A DNA stretch of 64,000 nt from an uncultured Candidatus Saccharibacteria bacterium. Lineage in GTDB: Bacteria; Patescibacteriota; Saccharimonadia; Saccharimonadales; Saccharimonadaceae. The DNA is taken from positions 1 to 64,000 of the forward strand of contig CAMKOB010000001.1 of NCBI GenBank assembly GCA_946414345.1. The letters are read 5' to 3'. Under the pieces are notes generated by a model. That model did not search any database. It was given only the letters and a program-made list of their open reading frames with translations, and was not told the DNA's origin. Numbering within the stretch: position 1 is the stretch's first letter; the number at the start of each line of letters is the position of its first letter. The position numbers and the translations under genes are program-made. Of the stretch, positions 17,040 to 26,534 are shown one piece after another.

Positions 17040-18846
17040 GATTTTCTCGCTTTCGTTTTATTGGATCAAGCTGGCGCTTGCGTAAACGTAGTGATTTAGG
17101 CGTAACTTCTAGCAGCTCATCATCCAATAAGAAATCTAAACACTGTTCCAAAGACAACTGCGTGTAGGGCGTAAGCTGAATCGCTCCATCCGAAGCGTGG
17201 GTTCGCATATTAGTGAGTTGTTTTTCACGACAAATATTGATATCTAAATCTTCTTTTTTGTTTGAGAGGCCGACTATCATCCCTTGATATACCGGCACTT
17301 GTGGTGGTATATATAAGATACCACGTGCTTGTGCACTGTCCAGCGCATAAGCTGTAGATGTGCCATCTTCAGAGGCAATCAAAGCACCGTTTCTTTCTGG
17401 ACGATATTTTCCTTCAACTGGACGATATCCAGATGGAATCGAAGACATTATCACGGTGCCTTTTGTCGCAGTGAGCAAATTATTACGAAGGCCAATCAAG
17501 GCTGCAGTGGATATTTCATAAACAAATCTTGTAGTACCAGTAGAGGTGAGTTCTTGAGATTTAAGCTCCGCCTTACGGATGCCCAATTCTTGTGAAACGG
17601 CACCCACAAACTCAGGTGAAGCTTCCACGGTAAGAGATTCGATTGGCTCACATTTGACACCGTCAATCTCTCGGTAAACCACTTCCGGCCTGCCGGCTTC
17701 TAATTCGTATCCTTCGCGTCGCATAGTCTCAATTAAAACAGACAAGTGTAATTCCCCGCGTCCAGAAACCTTGTAGCCCAAGCCGTCCGGCTGTAATTTA
17801 AGAGCAATATTAGTCTCTAGCTCTTTTTCAAGCCGTTCGGCAATTTGGCGAGAAGTTGTAAACTCTCCTTCGCGTCCCTTTAGCGGCGAGGTATTTGGAC
17901 CGATGTAGATAGACAAGGTAGGTGCTTCTAGCTCAATCGTAGGTAAGGCCTCAGGTTTGTCGCCAGTAGCAACTGTATCGCCAATATTTGCTTCAGATAC
18001 ACCGGTTAAAGCTACGATATCACCTGCAATTGCCTCAGTTACTTCCTCTTTGCCTAGACCTTTATATATAAATAAATTATCAATCTTGCCGTTCTTGGAT
18101 TCTCCACCGTGTAGTACCTTTACACTCTGGCCTTTTTTTAGTTTGCCACCGAAGATTTTACCGATGCAGTATTTTCCAAGATAATTGTCGGCCGCCAAAG
18201 CTGCGACGAGCAATTTTGCATCAGAAGCATCTGGATCAACTGACGGTGCCGGTATATCATTAATAATTGATTCAAAAATTACATGAAGATCATTGTCGAG
18301 CTCGGTGGTACGACCGGCGCGACCTTCGCGCGCAATTGCATAATAGACAGGATAATTAAGTTGTGATTCATCTGTGGCAAGTTCTAGGAATAGGCTTTCA
18401 ACTTCTCCTAGGACCTCTGTAATTCTTGCAGCTGGCTTATCGATTTTATTAATCACGACCACCGGCTTAAGGCCAAGGGACAAAGCTTTAGATAGTACGA
18501 ATTTCGTCTGTGGCATCGGGCCTTCTTGTGCATCAACAATTAAAAGCACGCCATCCGCCATGTTAAGCGTTCGTTCGACTTCACCAGAAAAATCTGCGTG
18601 TCCCGGTGTGTCAATGATATTAATCTTGTAGCCATCATAATAAACGCAAGTTTGCTTTGCTGTAATTGTAATCCCGCGCTCATGTTCTTGATCGCCAGAA
18701 TCCATAATCAACGTTTGAGACATCTCTGCTTGGTTATCACGAAAAGTGTGTGACTGTTTAAGAAGCCCATCAACAAGCGTGGTTTTACCGTGGTCAACGT
18801 GAGCGATAATCGCCACATTGCGAATCAAATCTTTGTTTAAAGTCAT
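17029..18846 (-). CDS. typA: Ribosome-associated translational GTPase TypA/BipA
   Basis: Ribosome-binding GTPase related to EF-G, with roles in stress and ribosome assembly. The start at 18846 ([24 protein letters not shown]) is chosen over a longer frame because it places G1 (AHVDHGKTT) at the normal distance and follows a -10 box. Other G motifs are [25 protein letters not shown] and the C-terminal EF-G-like domains, ending in the BipA-specific region ([32 protein letters not shown]). About 605 residues, normal length. tatD follows with an overlapping start. Confidence 0.95.
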   Translation of the reverse strand: MTLNKDLIRNVAIIAHVDHGKTTLVDGLLKQSHTFRDNQAEMSQTLIMDSGDQEHERGITITAKQTCVYYDGYKINIIDTPGHADFSGEVERTLNMADGVLLIVDAQEGPMPQTKFVLSKALSLGLKPVVVINKIDKPAARITEVLGEVESLFLELATDESQLNYPVYYAIAREGRAGRTTELDNDLHVIFESIINDIPAPSVDPDASDAKLLVAALAADNYLGKYCIGKIFGGKLKKGQSVKVLHGGESKNGKIDNLFIYKGLGKEEVTEAIAGDIVALTGVSEANIGDTVATGDKPEALPTIELEAPTLSIYIGPNTSPLKGREGEFTTSRQIAERLEKELETNIALKLQPDGLGYKVSGRGELHLSVLIETMRREGYELEAGRPEVVYREIDGVKCEPIESLTVEASPEFVGAVSQELGIRKAELKSQELTSTGTTRFVYEISTAALIGLRNNLLTATKGTVIMSSIPSGYRPVEGKYRPERNGALIASEDGTSTAYALDSAQARGILYIPPQVPVYQGMIVGLSNKKEDLDINICREKQLTNMRTHASDGAIQLTPYTQLSLEQCLDFLLDDELLEVTPKSLRLRKRQLDPIKRKRENRVN

Positions 18847-18853
18847 AAAAGCT

Positions 18854-18859
18854 ATTATA
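18854..18859 (-). promoter_or_regulatory. -10 box for typA, leaderless type
   Basis: TGATATAAT on the minus strand, 7 bases before the ATG at 18846. Confidence 0.55.
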
Positions 18860-18897
18860 TCATAATTTTGCCACAAATACAACCACAGTACTTAAGT

Positions 18898-20661
18898 TTA
18901 AAAAACTCTAACAATTCCGGTGTCCGGAGCTTTTGGTACAATTAATTCTACTGAAGAAACAGCTCCAATTAGTGCTTCTGCAGCTATACCGCGTTTTGTA
19001 TCAGATAGAGGCACTATTCTTAATCGGTTTTGGATATTTCTGTTCAATTCATTAAGCACGATGTATTCCTCCTCAGTTGAACCAAGGACCGAATCGTTCA
19101 AAATTACCAAAGCGCGTGTGCCGGTATTCGAAAATCTTATAATCACCGATTCACCTAGATTATCCTCGATATTATTTATGGATATTTCCGGTAGTTCGTC
19201 GTCTATGGCGTAGGCCCCATAAGCATCGACGTCTAGTTCCTCTACCGTTGGCAAGCTATCAAAACGTGCCATAATTGTATCGGTTAATATGGACAGATCA
19301 TCTAGTGTTGTTGCAACGAGCCCACCGGTTGCACTTGTTAACTCGGTGTATTCATCAACTATTTCTGGAACCGTAATAACATAAATATTCACAGGATCAA
19401 TACGTTTGCTGAGTCCGACCACATCCGCAAAGGTTGTTCCATCAATATCTGGAGAGTGAAAACCGGCATCAGTTAATACAATAATTGATTTTGTGGCTCC
19501 ATAATTCCAAGATAATTTATTCATTGTAGTGAACGCTGCAGAAAGCAATGATTCAGGATCATCTCCGCCTCCCAATGTTCTTATTTTCTCTAACTCCGAA
19601 CGAACAATATCGAGAGTACACGTATCAAAATTACAATGCTCAACCAAATCATATGGATCGGCTAAATCACGATAATCATACAGCGCGATTCGCCCACCAG
19701 ATGATAAGGTCTTCTCCGCCAAGCGTAAGGCCTCATCTTTATACTGGTCGATCAATCCGTACATTGACAAAGTTGAGTCAACAACAATCGCCGTGTCATG
19801 TTTAGATATAAATGTGTTTTCTTTTCCAAACGCAGCAGTAATTTTTGAAAAGATAGTCTTACTTGCATCTTCATAGAGTCCGTCACTAACATATGACACA
19901 TGGTTACTGATACTATAATAAGAGCTACAGAAAATATCGAATTTATTGCACCAGGTACCTAACTTATTTAGGAACCCAGCCGGCTGATAAGGACGATAAC
20001 TACCTAAAAGACCTTCATACGCATAACAGTCTGGCACATAGGCACGATAATTTGATAGATTTATCCCCTTACATGCGGTGGGGATAACGCCAGTTCTCAG
20101 CCCATTTTTACTTGCTATTTTTACGGCTAAAGCCGCCTTTCCCTCCGGCAGGTAAATTTTTGGGTCACCAAAAGTTGCTGCATATATCACGCGCTCTGGG
20201 TTAAGCGATGGTAGAGCTTTTGAAACAACCATGGCGCCTTGAGAATATCCTGCCATAACGTATTTAGTATTATCGCAATCGGTATTCACGATACGTATTA
20301 ATTCCTTCACACCCTCATCTACGCTGTCGCCAAAATTATAAGCATCGCCACCACCAAAATACGCTCCCACTGCCGTCCAAATATTATCAATTCCCACTCC
20401 GACGGCTGGATAATCTAAATCATCAAATTCATAGCTTAGGTCAGTGAGGGATAATTTATTAGTTAGCGCTGATTTAAAAGTTTGATAATCCTCATTATCG
20501 TATCTGGTTGCGCCGCTACCTCGCGCAAAAATTACTCGTATGTCGGGACAGCTTACTGCGCTCGCGTGATGTGGGCTTAAGCATTGCATCACTATAATAG
20601 TGACTAACCCGCCAATCAGGTAAATAAAAAAGTTTATTTTTGATAATTTTTTTATGAACAT
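18898..20661 (-). CDS. Secreted cutinase-like/VWA fusion protein
   Basis: A signal peptide covers about residues 1-36 (hydrophobic FFIYLIGGLVTIIVMQ, then ASAVSCPD). Residues 37-260 look like the cutinase family: VIFARGSGAT oxyanion region, KYVMAGYSQGAMVV with the nucleophile serine, and ATFGDPK afterwards. Residues about 285-430 form a von Willebrand A-like domain with a MIDAS-type start (AIVVDSTLSMYG), later LGGGDDPESLLSAA and IIVLTDAG. The rest is an unknown beta-rich tail with no sortase signal or membrane anchor. The partner or substrate is unknown; surface adhesion or host-lipid hydrolysis are plausible. AGGAG lies 7 bases before the ATG. Confidence 0.75.
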   Translation of the reverse strand: MFIKKLSKINFFIYLIGGLVTIIVMQCLSPHHASAVSCPDIRVIFARGSGATRYDNEDYQTFKSALTNKLSLTDLSYEFDDLDYPAVGVGIDNIWTAVGAYFGGGDAYNFGDSVDEGVKELIRIVNTDCDNTKYVMAGYSQGAMVVSKALPSLNPERVIYAATFGDPKIYLPEGKAALAVKIASKNGLRTGVIPTACKGINLSNYRAYVPDCYAYEGLLGSYRPYQPAGFLNKLGTWCNKFDIFCSSYYSISNHVSYVSDGLYEDASKTIFSKITAAFGKENTFISKHDTAIVVDSTLSMYGLIDQYKDEALRLAEKTLSSGGRIALYDYRDLADPYDLVEHCNFDTCTLDIVRSELEKIRTLGGGDDPESLLSAAFTTMNKLSWNYGATKSIIVLTDAGFHSPDIDGTTFADVVGLSKRIDPVNIYVITVPEIVDEYTELTSATGGLVATTLDDLSILTDTIMARFDSLPTVEELDVDAYGAYAIDDELPEISINNIEDNLGESVIIRFSNTGTRALVILNDSVLGSTEEEYIVLNELNRNIQNRLRIVPLSDTKRGIAAEALIGAVSSVELIVPKAPDTGIVRVF

Positions 20662-20789
20662 AAATACTCCTTTTTATTAGTGAGATATTCTAGGCATAAA
20701 TCACTTGAATAATCAACCCCCTACTTTTATATCTCTATTAAAAGGATAATTAGAATGATAAAATAATAAGAATCCAGATTGCTGTATGA

Positions 20790-20795
20790 TATAAT
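20790..20795 (+). promoter_or_regulatory. -10 box for the dCMP deaminase, leaderless type
   Basis: TGATATAAT, 9 bases before the ATG. Confidence 0.5.
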
Positions 20796-20804
20796 GAAGA
20801 TATT

Positions 20805-21353
20805 ATGAAAGATAAGCAAAAATCTTGGGACGAATATTTTATGAAAATTGCCGAAGCTGTTTCGGTAAAATCAAAAGATCCATCAACCAAAAATGGCTGT
20901 GTGATTGTTGACAAAAAGAAACGTGTAGTGTCACTAGGCTATAACGGCATGATTCAAGGCGCAGATGAGTCTAAAATGACACTGAGCGAAAGACCAATGA
21001 AATACTTTTTTTCTATTCACTCAGAAATGAACGCGGTGTTATTTGCGCACCAGAGCTTGGAAGGTTGCACCGTCTATAATACTATTGCTACTTGTGAAAA
21101 CTGTCTTAAATATTGTTTACAAGCCGGGATTAAGCGATTTGTTTATAAGGAGCTCCGTGTTCATTCTCATTCAACAAAACAAAAGAATTCTATGACAAAT
21201 CCCGACACCGATGAAGTGATCATACGTCTACTCTCCTCAATGCCGGAAATTGAGACATTAAATCTCACAAACGGCAAAAATTACATTCAAGATATCCTAG
21301 ATTCTTACGACAAAAAATCCCCCGAATACGCCCGCCTTTCCAAGTGGGCATAG
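20805..21353 (+). CDS. dCMP/cytidine deaminase family zinc enzyme
   Basis: Zinc deaminase of the dCMP deaminase type, probably making dUMP for thymidylate synthesis. SKDPSTKNGCVIVDKKKRVVSLGYNGM is the typical N-terminal region. The catalytic zinc site is HSEMNAVLFA (His and proton-shuttle Glu) and TCENCLKYCLQAGI (Cys-x-x-Cys; the usual Pro before the first Cys is Thr). The 182-residue length fits. It is transcribed divergently from the cutinase-VWA gene. ComE-like competence deaminase is an alternative label for the same fold. Confidence 0.85.
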   Translation: MKDKQKSWDEYFMKIAEAVSVKSKDPSTKNGCVIVDKKKRVVSLGYNGMIQGADESKMTLSERPMKYFFSIHSEMNAVLFAHQSLEGCTVYNTIATCENCLKYCLQAGIKRFVYKELRVHSHSTKQKNSMTNPDTDEVIIRLLSSMPEIETLNLTNGKNYIQDILDSYDKKSPEYARLSKWA

Positions 21354-21393
21354 GCCTCCAATAGTCACACGGCATATATAATATGTATACTAA

Positions 21394-21999
21394 TTATAAT
21401 TTTGTGCGGTTTTCAAGCGCAGCAGACAAGGTTATTTGGTCTGCATAAGATAAATCTACGCCGAGCGGTAGTCCACGCGCTAATCTCGTTATTTTGAGAG
21501 ATGGCCTAGCGTCGTGCAAGACTTTTTCAAGTAGCAATGCCGTTGATTCACCCTCGACAGACGGGTTAGTTGCAATAATCACCTCTTGGACATCGTCTGG
21601 CTCGAGCCTGTCAACCAACTCACGTATGTGTAGCTGCTCCGGAGTAATCCCGTCAATTGGTGATATTGCGCCTCCAAGCACGTGATAAACTCCACGAAAA
21701 GCATGTGTAGACTCAATCGCATAAATATCCAGAGGTTCTTCCACGACAAGCACCACACTTTTGTCGCGTGAACTATCGGCATAGAGTGGCGATACCTCTT
21801 CATCGGCATCAATCAGTGCAAAAGTTACAGGGCAAGACTTTACACCAGAGTGTAAAGAATTTAAAGCCTCCGCAATCCCCTCAGTGACTTTAGGGTTTGA
21901 TTTGAACAAAAAATAAGCATATCTTTCAGCCGTGCGTGGCCCCACCCCAGGCAACAACCCGAGTGCATCAATTACATTGCGAAGAGCCTGTGGCAGCAT
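21394..21999 (-). CDS. recR: Recombination protein RecR lacking the zinc finger
   Basis: RecR loads RecA at gaps together with RecO/RecF. The N-terminal helix-hairpin-helix is clear (LGLLPGVGPRTAERYAYFL) and the Toprim domain follows (VVLVVEEPLDIYAIE; YHVLGGAISPIDGI). Between them, where the family carries four zinc-binding cysteines, only one remains (KSCPVTFALI) and the second pair is replaced by SPLYADSS. At 201 residues the length is normal, so the module is mutated rather than deleted. It follows ybaB by three bases, the common ybaB-recR arrangement. Confidence 0.93.
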   Translation of the reverse strand: MLPQALRNVIDALGLLPGVGPRTAERYAYFLFKSNPKVTEGIAEALNSLHSGVKSCPVTFALIDADEEVSPLYADSSRDKSVVLVVEEPLDIYAIESTHAFRGVYHVLGGAISPIDGITPEQLHIRELVDRLEPDDVQEVIIATNPSVEGESTALLLEKVLHDARPSLKITRLARGLPLGVDLSYADQITLSAALENRTKL

Positions 22000-22002
22000 A
22001 GA

Positions 22003-22308
22003 CTACATTCCGCCAAGACCAAGTCCCTGCAAGCCACCCATTAGTGGTTTCATCTTATCCGTAGCAATTTCTTGCGCTTTAGCAAAGCCATCACGCATAC
22101 AGTTTTCAATCCACCTCTCAAGCTCATGAATGTCGTCTAAATCAACTTTCTCTGGATCAATAGAAACTTTCTTGACTTTAAGTTCGCCAGAAATCTGTAC
22201 TACAACGGCGCCATCACCCGCCTCAACTTCAACAATCTCGTTTTTTAGCTCTTTTTGTGCTTTGCGAAGCTGATTCAAAAGCTTCATCTGGTCCATCGTC
22301 TGTCCCAT
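22003..22308 (-). CDS. ybaB: YbaB/EbfC nucleoid-associated protein
   Basis: Small dimeric DNA-binding protein. Amphipathic N-terminal helix (MDQMKLLNQLRKAQKELKN), a short beta-sheet (VVVQISGELKVKKVSIDPEK) and a C-terminal helix ending in a Gly/Met-rich tail (MGGLQGLGLGGM) are the family signature. 101 residues, normal. AAAGGAG lies 6 bases before the ATG. It stands immediately after a glycosyltransferase gene and before recR. Confidence 0.92.
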   Translation of the reverse strand: MGQTMDQMKLLNQLRKAQKELKNEIVEVEAGDGAVVVQISGELKVKKVSIDPEKVDLDDIHELERWIENCMRDGFAKAQEIATDKMKPLMGGLQGLGLGGM

Positions 22309-22309
22309 T

Positions 22310-23746
22310 TTATTCTCCTTTAACAGTATATAGATACATTATATCAGATTTTTCGCACATCGGTGAAGCAATAATCTGCGAAAGTACATAATAAGGACTG
22401 TCCAAAGTATCATGTAAAATAGCAACTTTTTCAGAATCTACGTCAGATAACTCGTTTACTACTTTTAGATTGGTTGAATGTTCTAAAATCTTGTAAAATT
22501 CATAATTTTCTTTTGCGACAATGGTTTCATCAGTTAAGTTTTCTCGGATGATTGCAACGTCGTAATTAAATTGTCCAGCTACGTCATGGTTATAGCGATA
22601 ACCGTACACATATTGGAAAAGTGAGGGCACTAAAATGACGCCGAACAGAATCGAAAGAGGCAAAATTGCCGCAACGCGCGCGTACGGATTCTCCGGAAAA
22701 AGTCCATACCATTTTTCAAGAAGATATTTTAATCCGTGTGCAACAAGAATTGCTATTGGCAAAATAAAGAATATTACAGCGCTAGGATTAAAAGCTGTAA
22801 TGATAATAGTAAATATAAGCAGTAGCGATGCAATTGAATTGCGCGAAGCAAAAAAACCTTTTGTGGTGCTAAGCAAACCAATCAAGGCTATTGATAAAGT
22901 AGGTAGGCTCATTAATGGTGCTAAGAAAACGCTTTCTACGCCCCCCCACCACGCGAAGACCGGAGCGAATCCAGTACCTAAATTATTCCATATATTATCT
23001 GCTTGAAAACCACTGGCGAATAACAGTTCCATTATAGTATCGGGATGGTTCACTATATTCATGATAAGGGCTGTTATGCCTCCAAGAATTAATATCGCTA
23101 CAATTATTAATGGAGCCTTTGGCAAGCTTTTTACAATGAATCTAAGGTGGGGCTGCAAAAATACGAATAGGACACAAAAAACAGCAAAATAAAGCATATA
23201 TGGCGTGAAAATGGCTAGTAATAAAGCGACTGCAAATAACAATGAATAGAGTGGCTTAGGTTTTTTCTCCCCCTGAATTCTTGAGCCGAGCCAAAGCAAA
23301 AGCGTTGGCCAGAACACAATCATGATTAACGGTGTGCCAGAACCTGCAAGAAACAAAAATGGTGTAGACAACACTATGAGGCAAGACGCTAAAAGCGAGA
23401 CGTTATTTTTAAACCAGCGGTTAAGAAGCAGTATAAACAAAAAGCCCAATAATAAACCAATTAAAATACTCGGCAATTTAACGGCATATGGCGTTAATCC
23501 AAAAATCGAAATTGAAATTTTCTGCAAGAAACGATATGGCAAATCAACCAAATCACCATTTAGTGGCGCATCGATACTCAAATTATACGAGCCAACAGCT
23601 GAAGCCATCTCTGCGTCAGATAAACCATATTGTGCGATTAATGGCAAGCAAAATAGCAAACCAACGAAAGCTAGCCCAAGTATAGCATAACCAATAATAA
23701 ACCTATGACGGTATAAAAAGAGTTTAGAGATAACTATCTTCTTCAC
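22310..23746 (-). CDS. GT-C family membrane glycosyltransferase (PMT/ArnT-like)
   Basis: Multi-pass membrane protein with about ten hydrophobic segments. After the first there is the acidic loop LSDAEMASAVGSY and then LVDLPYRFLQKISISIFGLTPYAVKLPSIL, the arrangement of lipid-phosphosugar-dependent glycosyltransferases of GT39/GT83. A soluble C-terminal domain of about 80 residues follows. It would transfer a sugar from a lipid carrier to protein or envelope glycan; the acceptor is unknown. The start is a GTG 6 bases after a TATAAT, so it appears to have its own promoter at the end of dnaB. It interrupts the usual dnaX-ybaB-recR run. Confidence 0.7.
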   Translation of the reverse strand: MKKIVISKLFLYRHRFIIGYAILGLAFVGLLFCLPLIAQYGLSDAEMASAVGSYNLSIDAPLNGDLVDLPYRFLQKISISIFGLTPYAVKLPSILIGLLLGFLFILLLNRWFKNNVSLLASCLIVLSTPFLFLAGSGTPLIMIVFWPTLLLWLGSRIQGEKKPKPLYSLLFAVALLLAIFTPYMLYFAVFCVLFVFLQPHLRFIVKSLPKAPLIIVAILILGGITALIMNIVNHPDTIMELLFASGFQADNIWNNLGTGFAPVFAWWGGVESVFLAPLMSLPTLSIALIGLLSTTKGFFASRNSIASLLLIFTIIITAFNPSAVIFFILPIAILVAHGLKYLLEKWYGLFPENPYARVAAILPLSILFGVILVPSLFQYVYGYRYNHDVAGQFNYDVAIIRENLTDETIVAKENYEFYKILEHSTNLKVVNELSDVDSEKVAILHDTLDSPYYVLSQIIASPMCEKSDIMYLYTVKGE

Positions 23747-23752
23747 ATAATC

Positions 23753-23758
23753 ATTATA
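23753..23758 (-). promoter_or_regulatory. -10 box for the GT-C gene, leaderless type
   Basis: TATAAT on the minus strand directly before the dnaB stop, 6 bases before the GTG start. Confidence 0.4.
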
Positions 23759-25123
23759 CTATTCATCGTGAGTTTTATCAAGTGACATAAAACGCAGTAG
23801 CTCTGGGTGGAAGTAAAGCTCAACTTTTCCAATTGCACCATGACGATGTTTTGCGATCAGTAGCTCAGTGATGTGGGTTTCTTCATAATTATCATCGTTC
23901 ATTTTATAGTAATCCGGGCGGTGCAAGAACATTACGAGGTCGGCGTCTTGCTCAATGGAGCCTGATTCGCGTAGGTCTGACAAGACCGGCCGTGGGTCAT
24001 CGCGCCCAGTCACATTACGAGAGAGCTGTGCCAAGGCTATGACAGGGACTTCAAGCTCGCGAGCTAAAATTTTAAGGCCACGCGAAATTTCGGTCACTTC
24101 TTGCACGCGATTCCCCTTGTAATTACCAGAACCCGAAATTAGCTGTAAGTAGTCGACGATTATTATTCCGATATCGTGATCATGTACCGCGCGTCGTGCT
24201 TTATTTCTAAGCTCCATCACCGTCATTGAGCTAGTATCATCAATATAAATAGGTAATTCATCCATTTCGCCCATAGCATCACTAATTTTTTGATAATCTT
24301 CATCGGAATAATTACCTGTTCGAATTTTCCAGTTATCTACACCAGATACATCAGAAATCATTCTTTCAACAATTTCATTTGCCGCCATCTCCATCGAAAA
24401 GAAAAGCACGCCTCTTTTATTGATACTCGCAATATTGTAAGTCAAGTTCTGCGCAAAAGTAGTTTTACCCATCGCCGGACGCGCACCGATAATGACGAGG
24501 TCGCCTTTTTGCATACCAGCCGTTTTTTGATCTAAATCACGAAATCCAGTCTTAAGTCCACGTAAACTTCCCTTATTTCTATGCAACTCTTCTATTCGGT
24601 CAAATGCATCAACCAGTAAATCTCCCATCGCCACGTAGTCGCTCTTTACGATTTTATCTGACACCTCAAATAGTTGTTTTTCTGCAGCGCCAACTAAATC
24701 TCCAACATTTGCATCGTCATCATAGGCCTTGTTGGCGATTTCTGTACCGGCTTTAATCAATCTTCGTCTAGTAGAAGCTTTTTCGATAATATCAGCATAA
24801 GCTTTTGCATGTGACGCAGCTGGAGTAAAATTTGATAGCTCAGTTAAATATGGTGCGCCACCAACTTCTTTCAGCTTTTTTAGTCTTTTTAATTCCGCAG
24901 TTATCGTGGACAAATCGATTGGTCGGTGTTGGTCGTATAGATTCATCATGGCCTGATATATCGTTTGATGTGCGGTATCATAAAAATCAGCTGGACGCAC
25001 AACGCTGATAGCATCAGTAATAGCAGTTTCTGAAATCAAAATAGCACCGAGCAAAGACTTCTCTGCTGCGATATCCTGTGGCGGCACGCGTCCACCGCTA
25101 GTTGAATGGGTTACCTCCTCCAT
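23759..25123 (-). CDS. dnaB: Replicative DNA helicase DnaB
   Basis: Hexameric replication-fork helicase. The N-terminal helical domain begins PPQDIAAEKSLLGAILIS. The RecA-like motor has Walker A GARPAMGKTTFAQNL near residue 205, Walker B IIIVDYLQLISG near 310, and the arginine-finger region LRESGSIEQDADLVMFLHRPDYY near 395. 454 residues, no intein. Its start overlaps the end of dnaX by 26 bases. Confidence 0.97.
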   Translation of the reverse strand: MEEVTHSTSGGRVPPQDIAAEKSLLGAILISETAITDAISVVRPADFYDTAHQTIYQAMMNLYDQHRPIDLSTITAELKRLKKLKEVGGAPYLTELSNFTPAASHAKAYADIIEKASTRRRLIKAGTEIANKAYDDDANVGDLVGAAEKQLFEVSDKIVKSDYVAMGDLLVDAFDRIEELHRNKGSLRGLKTGFRDLDQKTAGMQKGDLVIIGARPAMGKTTFAQNLTYNIASINKRGVLFFSMEMAANEIVERMISDVSGVDNWKIRTGNYSDEDYQKISDAMGEMDELPIYIDDTSSMTVMELRNKARRAVHDHDIGIIIVDYLQLISGSGNYKGNRVQEVTEISRGLKILARELEVPVIALAQLSRNVTGRDDPRPVLSDLRESGSIEQDADLVMFLHRPDYYKMNDDNYEETHITELLIAKHRHGAIGKVELYFHPELLRFMSLDKTHDE

Positions 25124-26495
25124 CGTTTGTTACCTCACCACCCATTATATCAGACATTTTTGAAATAAGTTCATCATTTTTGATTTTAGGATTATCTCTC
25201 ACGTTGCAAATAGTAACCTTTAGTCCATTGGCGCAATCAATTAAAATTTTCTTATTTTTATCACGCGATAAAAAGGATTTGGCGAAATCGTTATATGGAT
25301 AGATTTTAAGTGTTGTTTTGTCGGCTTCGTAGTTTGCGGATGCGATTTGTAAAGCTAGTGCACCACTGGCCTCTTTTACCCTGCTCGTAAAATCATCCCA
25401 CTTAAATGAAGTAGTAGTAGGAACATTATTTGATGGTTCTTTTTGATTGGGCACTAAAATATCATCATCAGCTAAGGCAGCTTTTGCAACTGGACTTGGC
25501 ACTTGAGTATTATGGAAGATGGTTGTACGAGAAACATCTTGTGGTCTTGAACTTGGTTTTAGTGTAAGATTTTCACCATATAGTAGTGCAACCAACAATC
25601 TAGCTCCAGCAAAAGGAGCTTTGATGTCGGTTAGCTTTGAAAGTAAGGGTACTAATTCCGGTGTTGGCTCGGCAATAATTGCCGAAATAAGTTCTTCTGC
25701 TAAGGTTTCTGGTTTAATTCCGGAAGACAAAATTAATCTCAAATCGCTCACGATGGAGTCGGCGTCACGATTCTGATAAGCGTTCAATAGGCTCTTAATT
25801 TGCTCGTCTTCTGGTAAGCCCAAAGCGTCAATAATCATTTCTTTGGTTATCTTCTTATCGCTTAGCGTCGATATCTGATCTAGGAGTGATAATGTGTCTC
25901 TAAAAGAGCCACCACCCCGTTTTATCACTATAGCGAGCGCATCGTCATTAATCGGAATATTCTCTTTTTCGCAAATAGATTTGACATAGGGCAGAATTAC
26001 ATTCGGTTCCGCTAAACGGAATGTGTAGGTTTGCGAACGCGAAGTAATAGTGACTGGAACTTTATAAGCATCAGTCGTTGCCATAATAAAAATAGCATGC
26101 TCTGGAGGTTCTTCGAGCGTTTTAAGCAAAGCATTAAATGCCTCCTTTGTTAACATATGGACTTCATCGATGATGTATATCTTATATTTGCCAGCAGTAG
26201 GCGCAATTGCAACTTTTTCACGGAGTTCTCGGATATTGTCGATACCACGGTTCGAAGCGCCGTCAATTTCGATGATATCCACGTAATCATCTTCTATAGT
26301 ATAAGGAAAACCGTTCACTTCATGGGCAAAAATTCTGGCTACACTCGTCTTACCGGTGCCACGTGGGCCAATAAATAAGTAGGCGTGATTAATTTTACCC
26401 TCTTTTAAAGAATTAGCTAATGGTCCAGTTACTTGTTCTTGACCAACAACCTCACTCAGCTTTACCGGACGATACCGTCTATACAAACTCCTCAT
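25098..26495 (-). CDS. dnaX: DNA polymerase III subunit gamma/tau DnaX, zinc module absent
   Basis: Clamp-loader ATPase. MRSLYRRYRPVKLSEVVGQEQV and Walker A IGPRGTGKTSVARIFA open the protein; Walker B IIDEVHMLTKEAFNALLKTLEEPP and sensor 1 MATTDAYKVPVTITSRSQ follow. Between the P-loop helix and VDIIEIDGASNRGIDNI the normal four-cysteine zinc module is missing: the sequence runs FAHEVNGFPYTIEDDYVD with no Cys. The C-terminal part (about 330-465) is weakly conserved, as in other tau subunits. No obvious slippery heptamer for a gamma frameshift was noticed. Confidence 0.95.
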   Translation of the reverse strand: MRSLYRRYRPVKLSEVVGQEQVTGPLANSLKEGKINHAYLFIGPRGTGKTSVARIFAHEVNGFPYTIEDDYVDIIEIDGASNRGIDNIRELREKVAIAPTAGKYKIYIIDEVHMLTKEAFNALLKTLEEPPEHAIFIMATTDAYKVPVTITSRSQTYTFRLAEPNVILPYVKSICEKENIPINDDALAIVIKRGGGSFRDTLSLLDQISTLSDKKITKEMIIDALGLPEDEQIKSLLNAYQNRDADSIVSDLRLILSSGIKPETLAEELISAIIAEPTPELVPLLSKLTDIKAPFAGARLLVALLYGENLTLKPSSRPQDVSRTTIFHNTQVPSPVAKAALADDDILVPNQKEPSNNVPTTTSFKWDDFTSRVKEASGALALQIASANYEADKTTLKIYPYNDFAKSFLSRDKNKKILIDCANGLKVTICNVRDNPKIKNDELISKMSDIMGGEVTNDGGGNPFN

Positions 26496-26502
26496 ATCTC
26501 TT

Positions 26503-26508
26503 ATTATA
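26503..26508 (-). promoter_or_regulatory. -10 box for dnaX, leaderless type
   Basis: TGGTATAAT on the minus strand, 7 bases before the ATG. Confidence 0.55.
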
Positions 26509-26534
26509 CCAAGATGGTAGATTAAAACAAGAAT

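Noticed and set aside
22935..22975. CCCCCCCACCACGCGAAG in the GT-C gene as a third copy of the palindromic element
   Set aside because: Only a short stretch matches, without the paired arm or the other conserved blocks.
25098..26495. Programmed frameshift in dnaX producing a gamma subunit
   Set aside because: No clear A-AAA-AAG heptamer with a following hairpin was noticed in the expected region.
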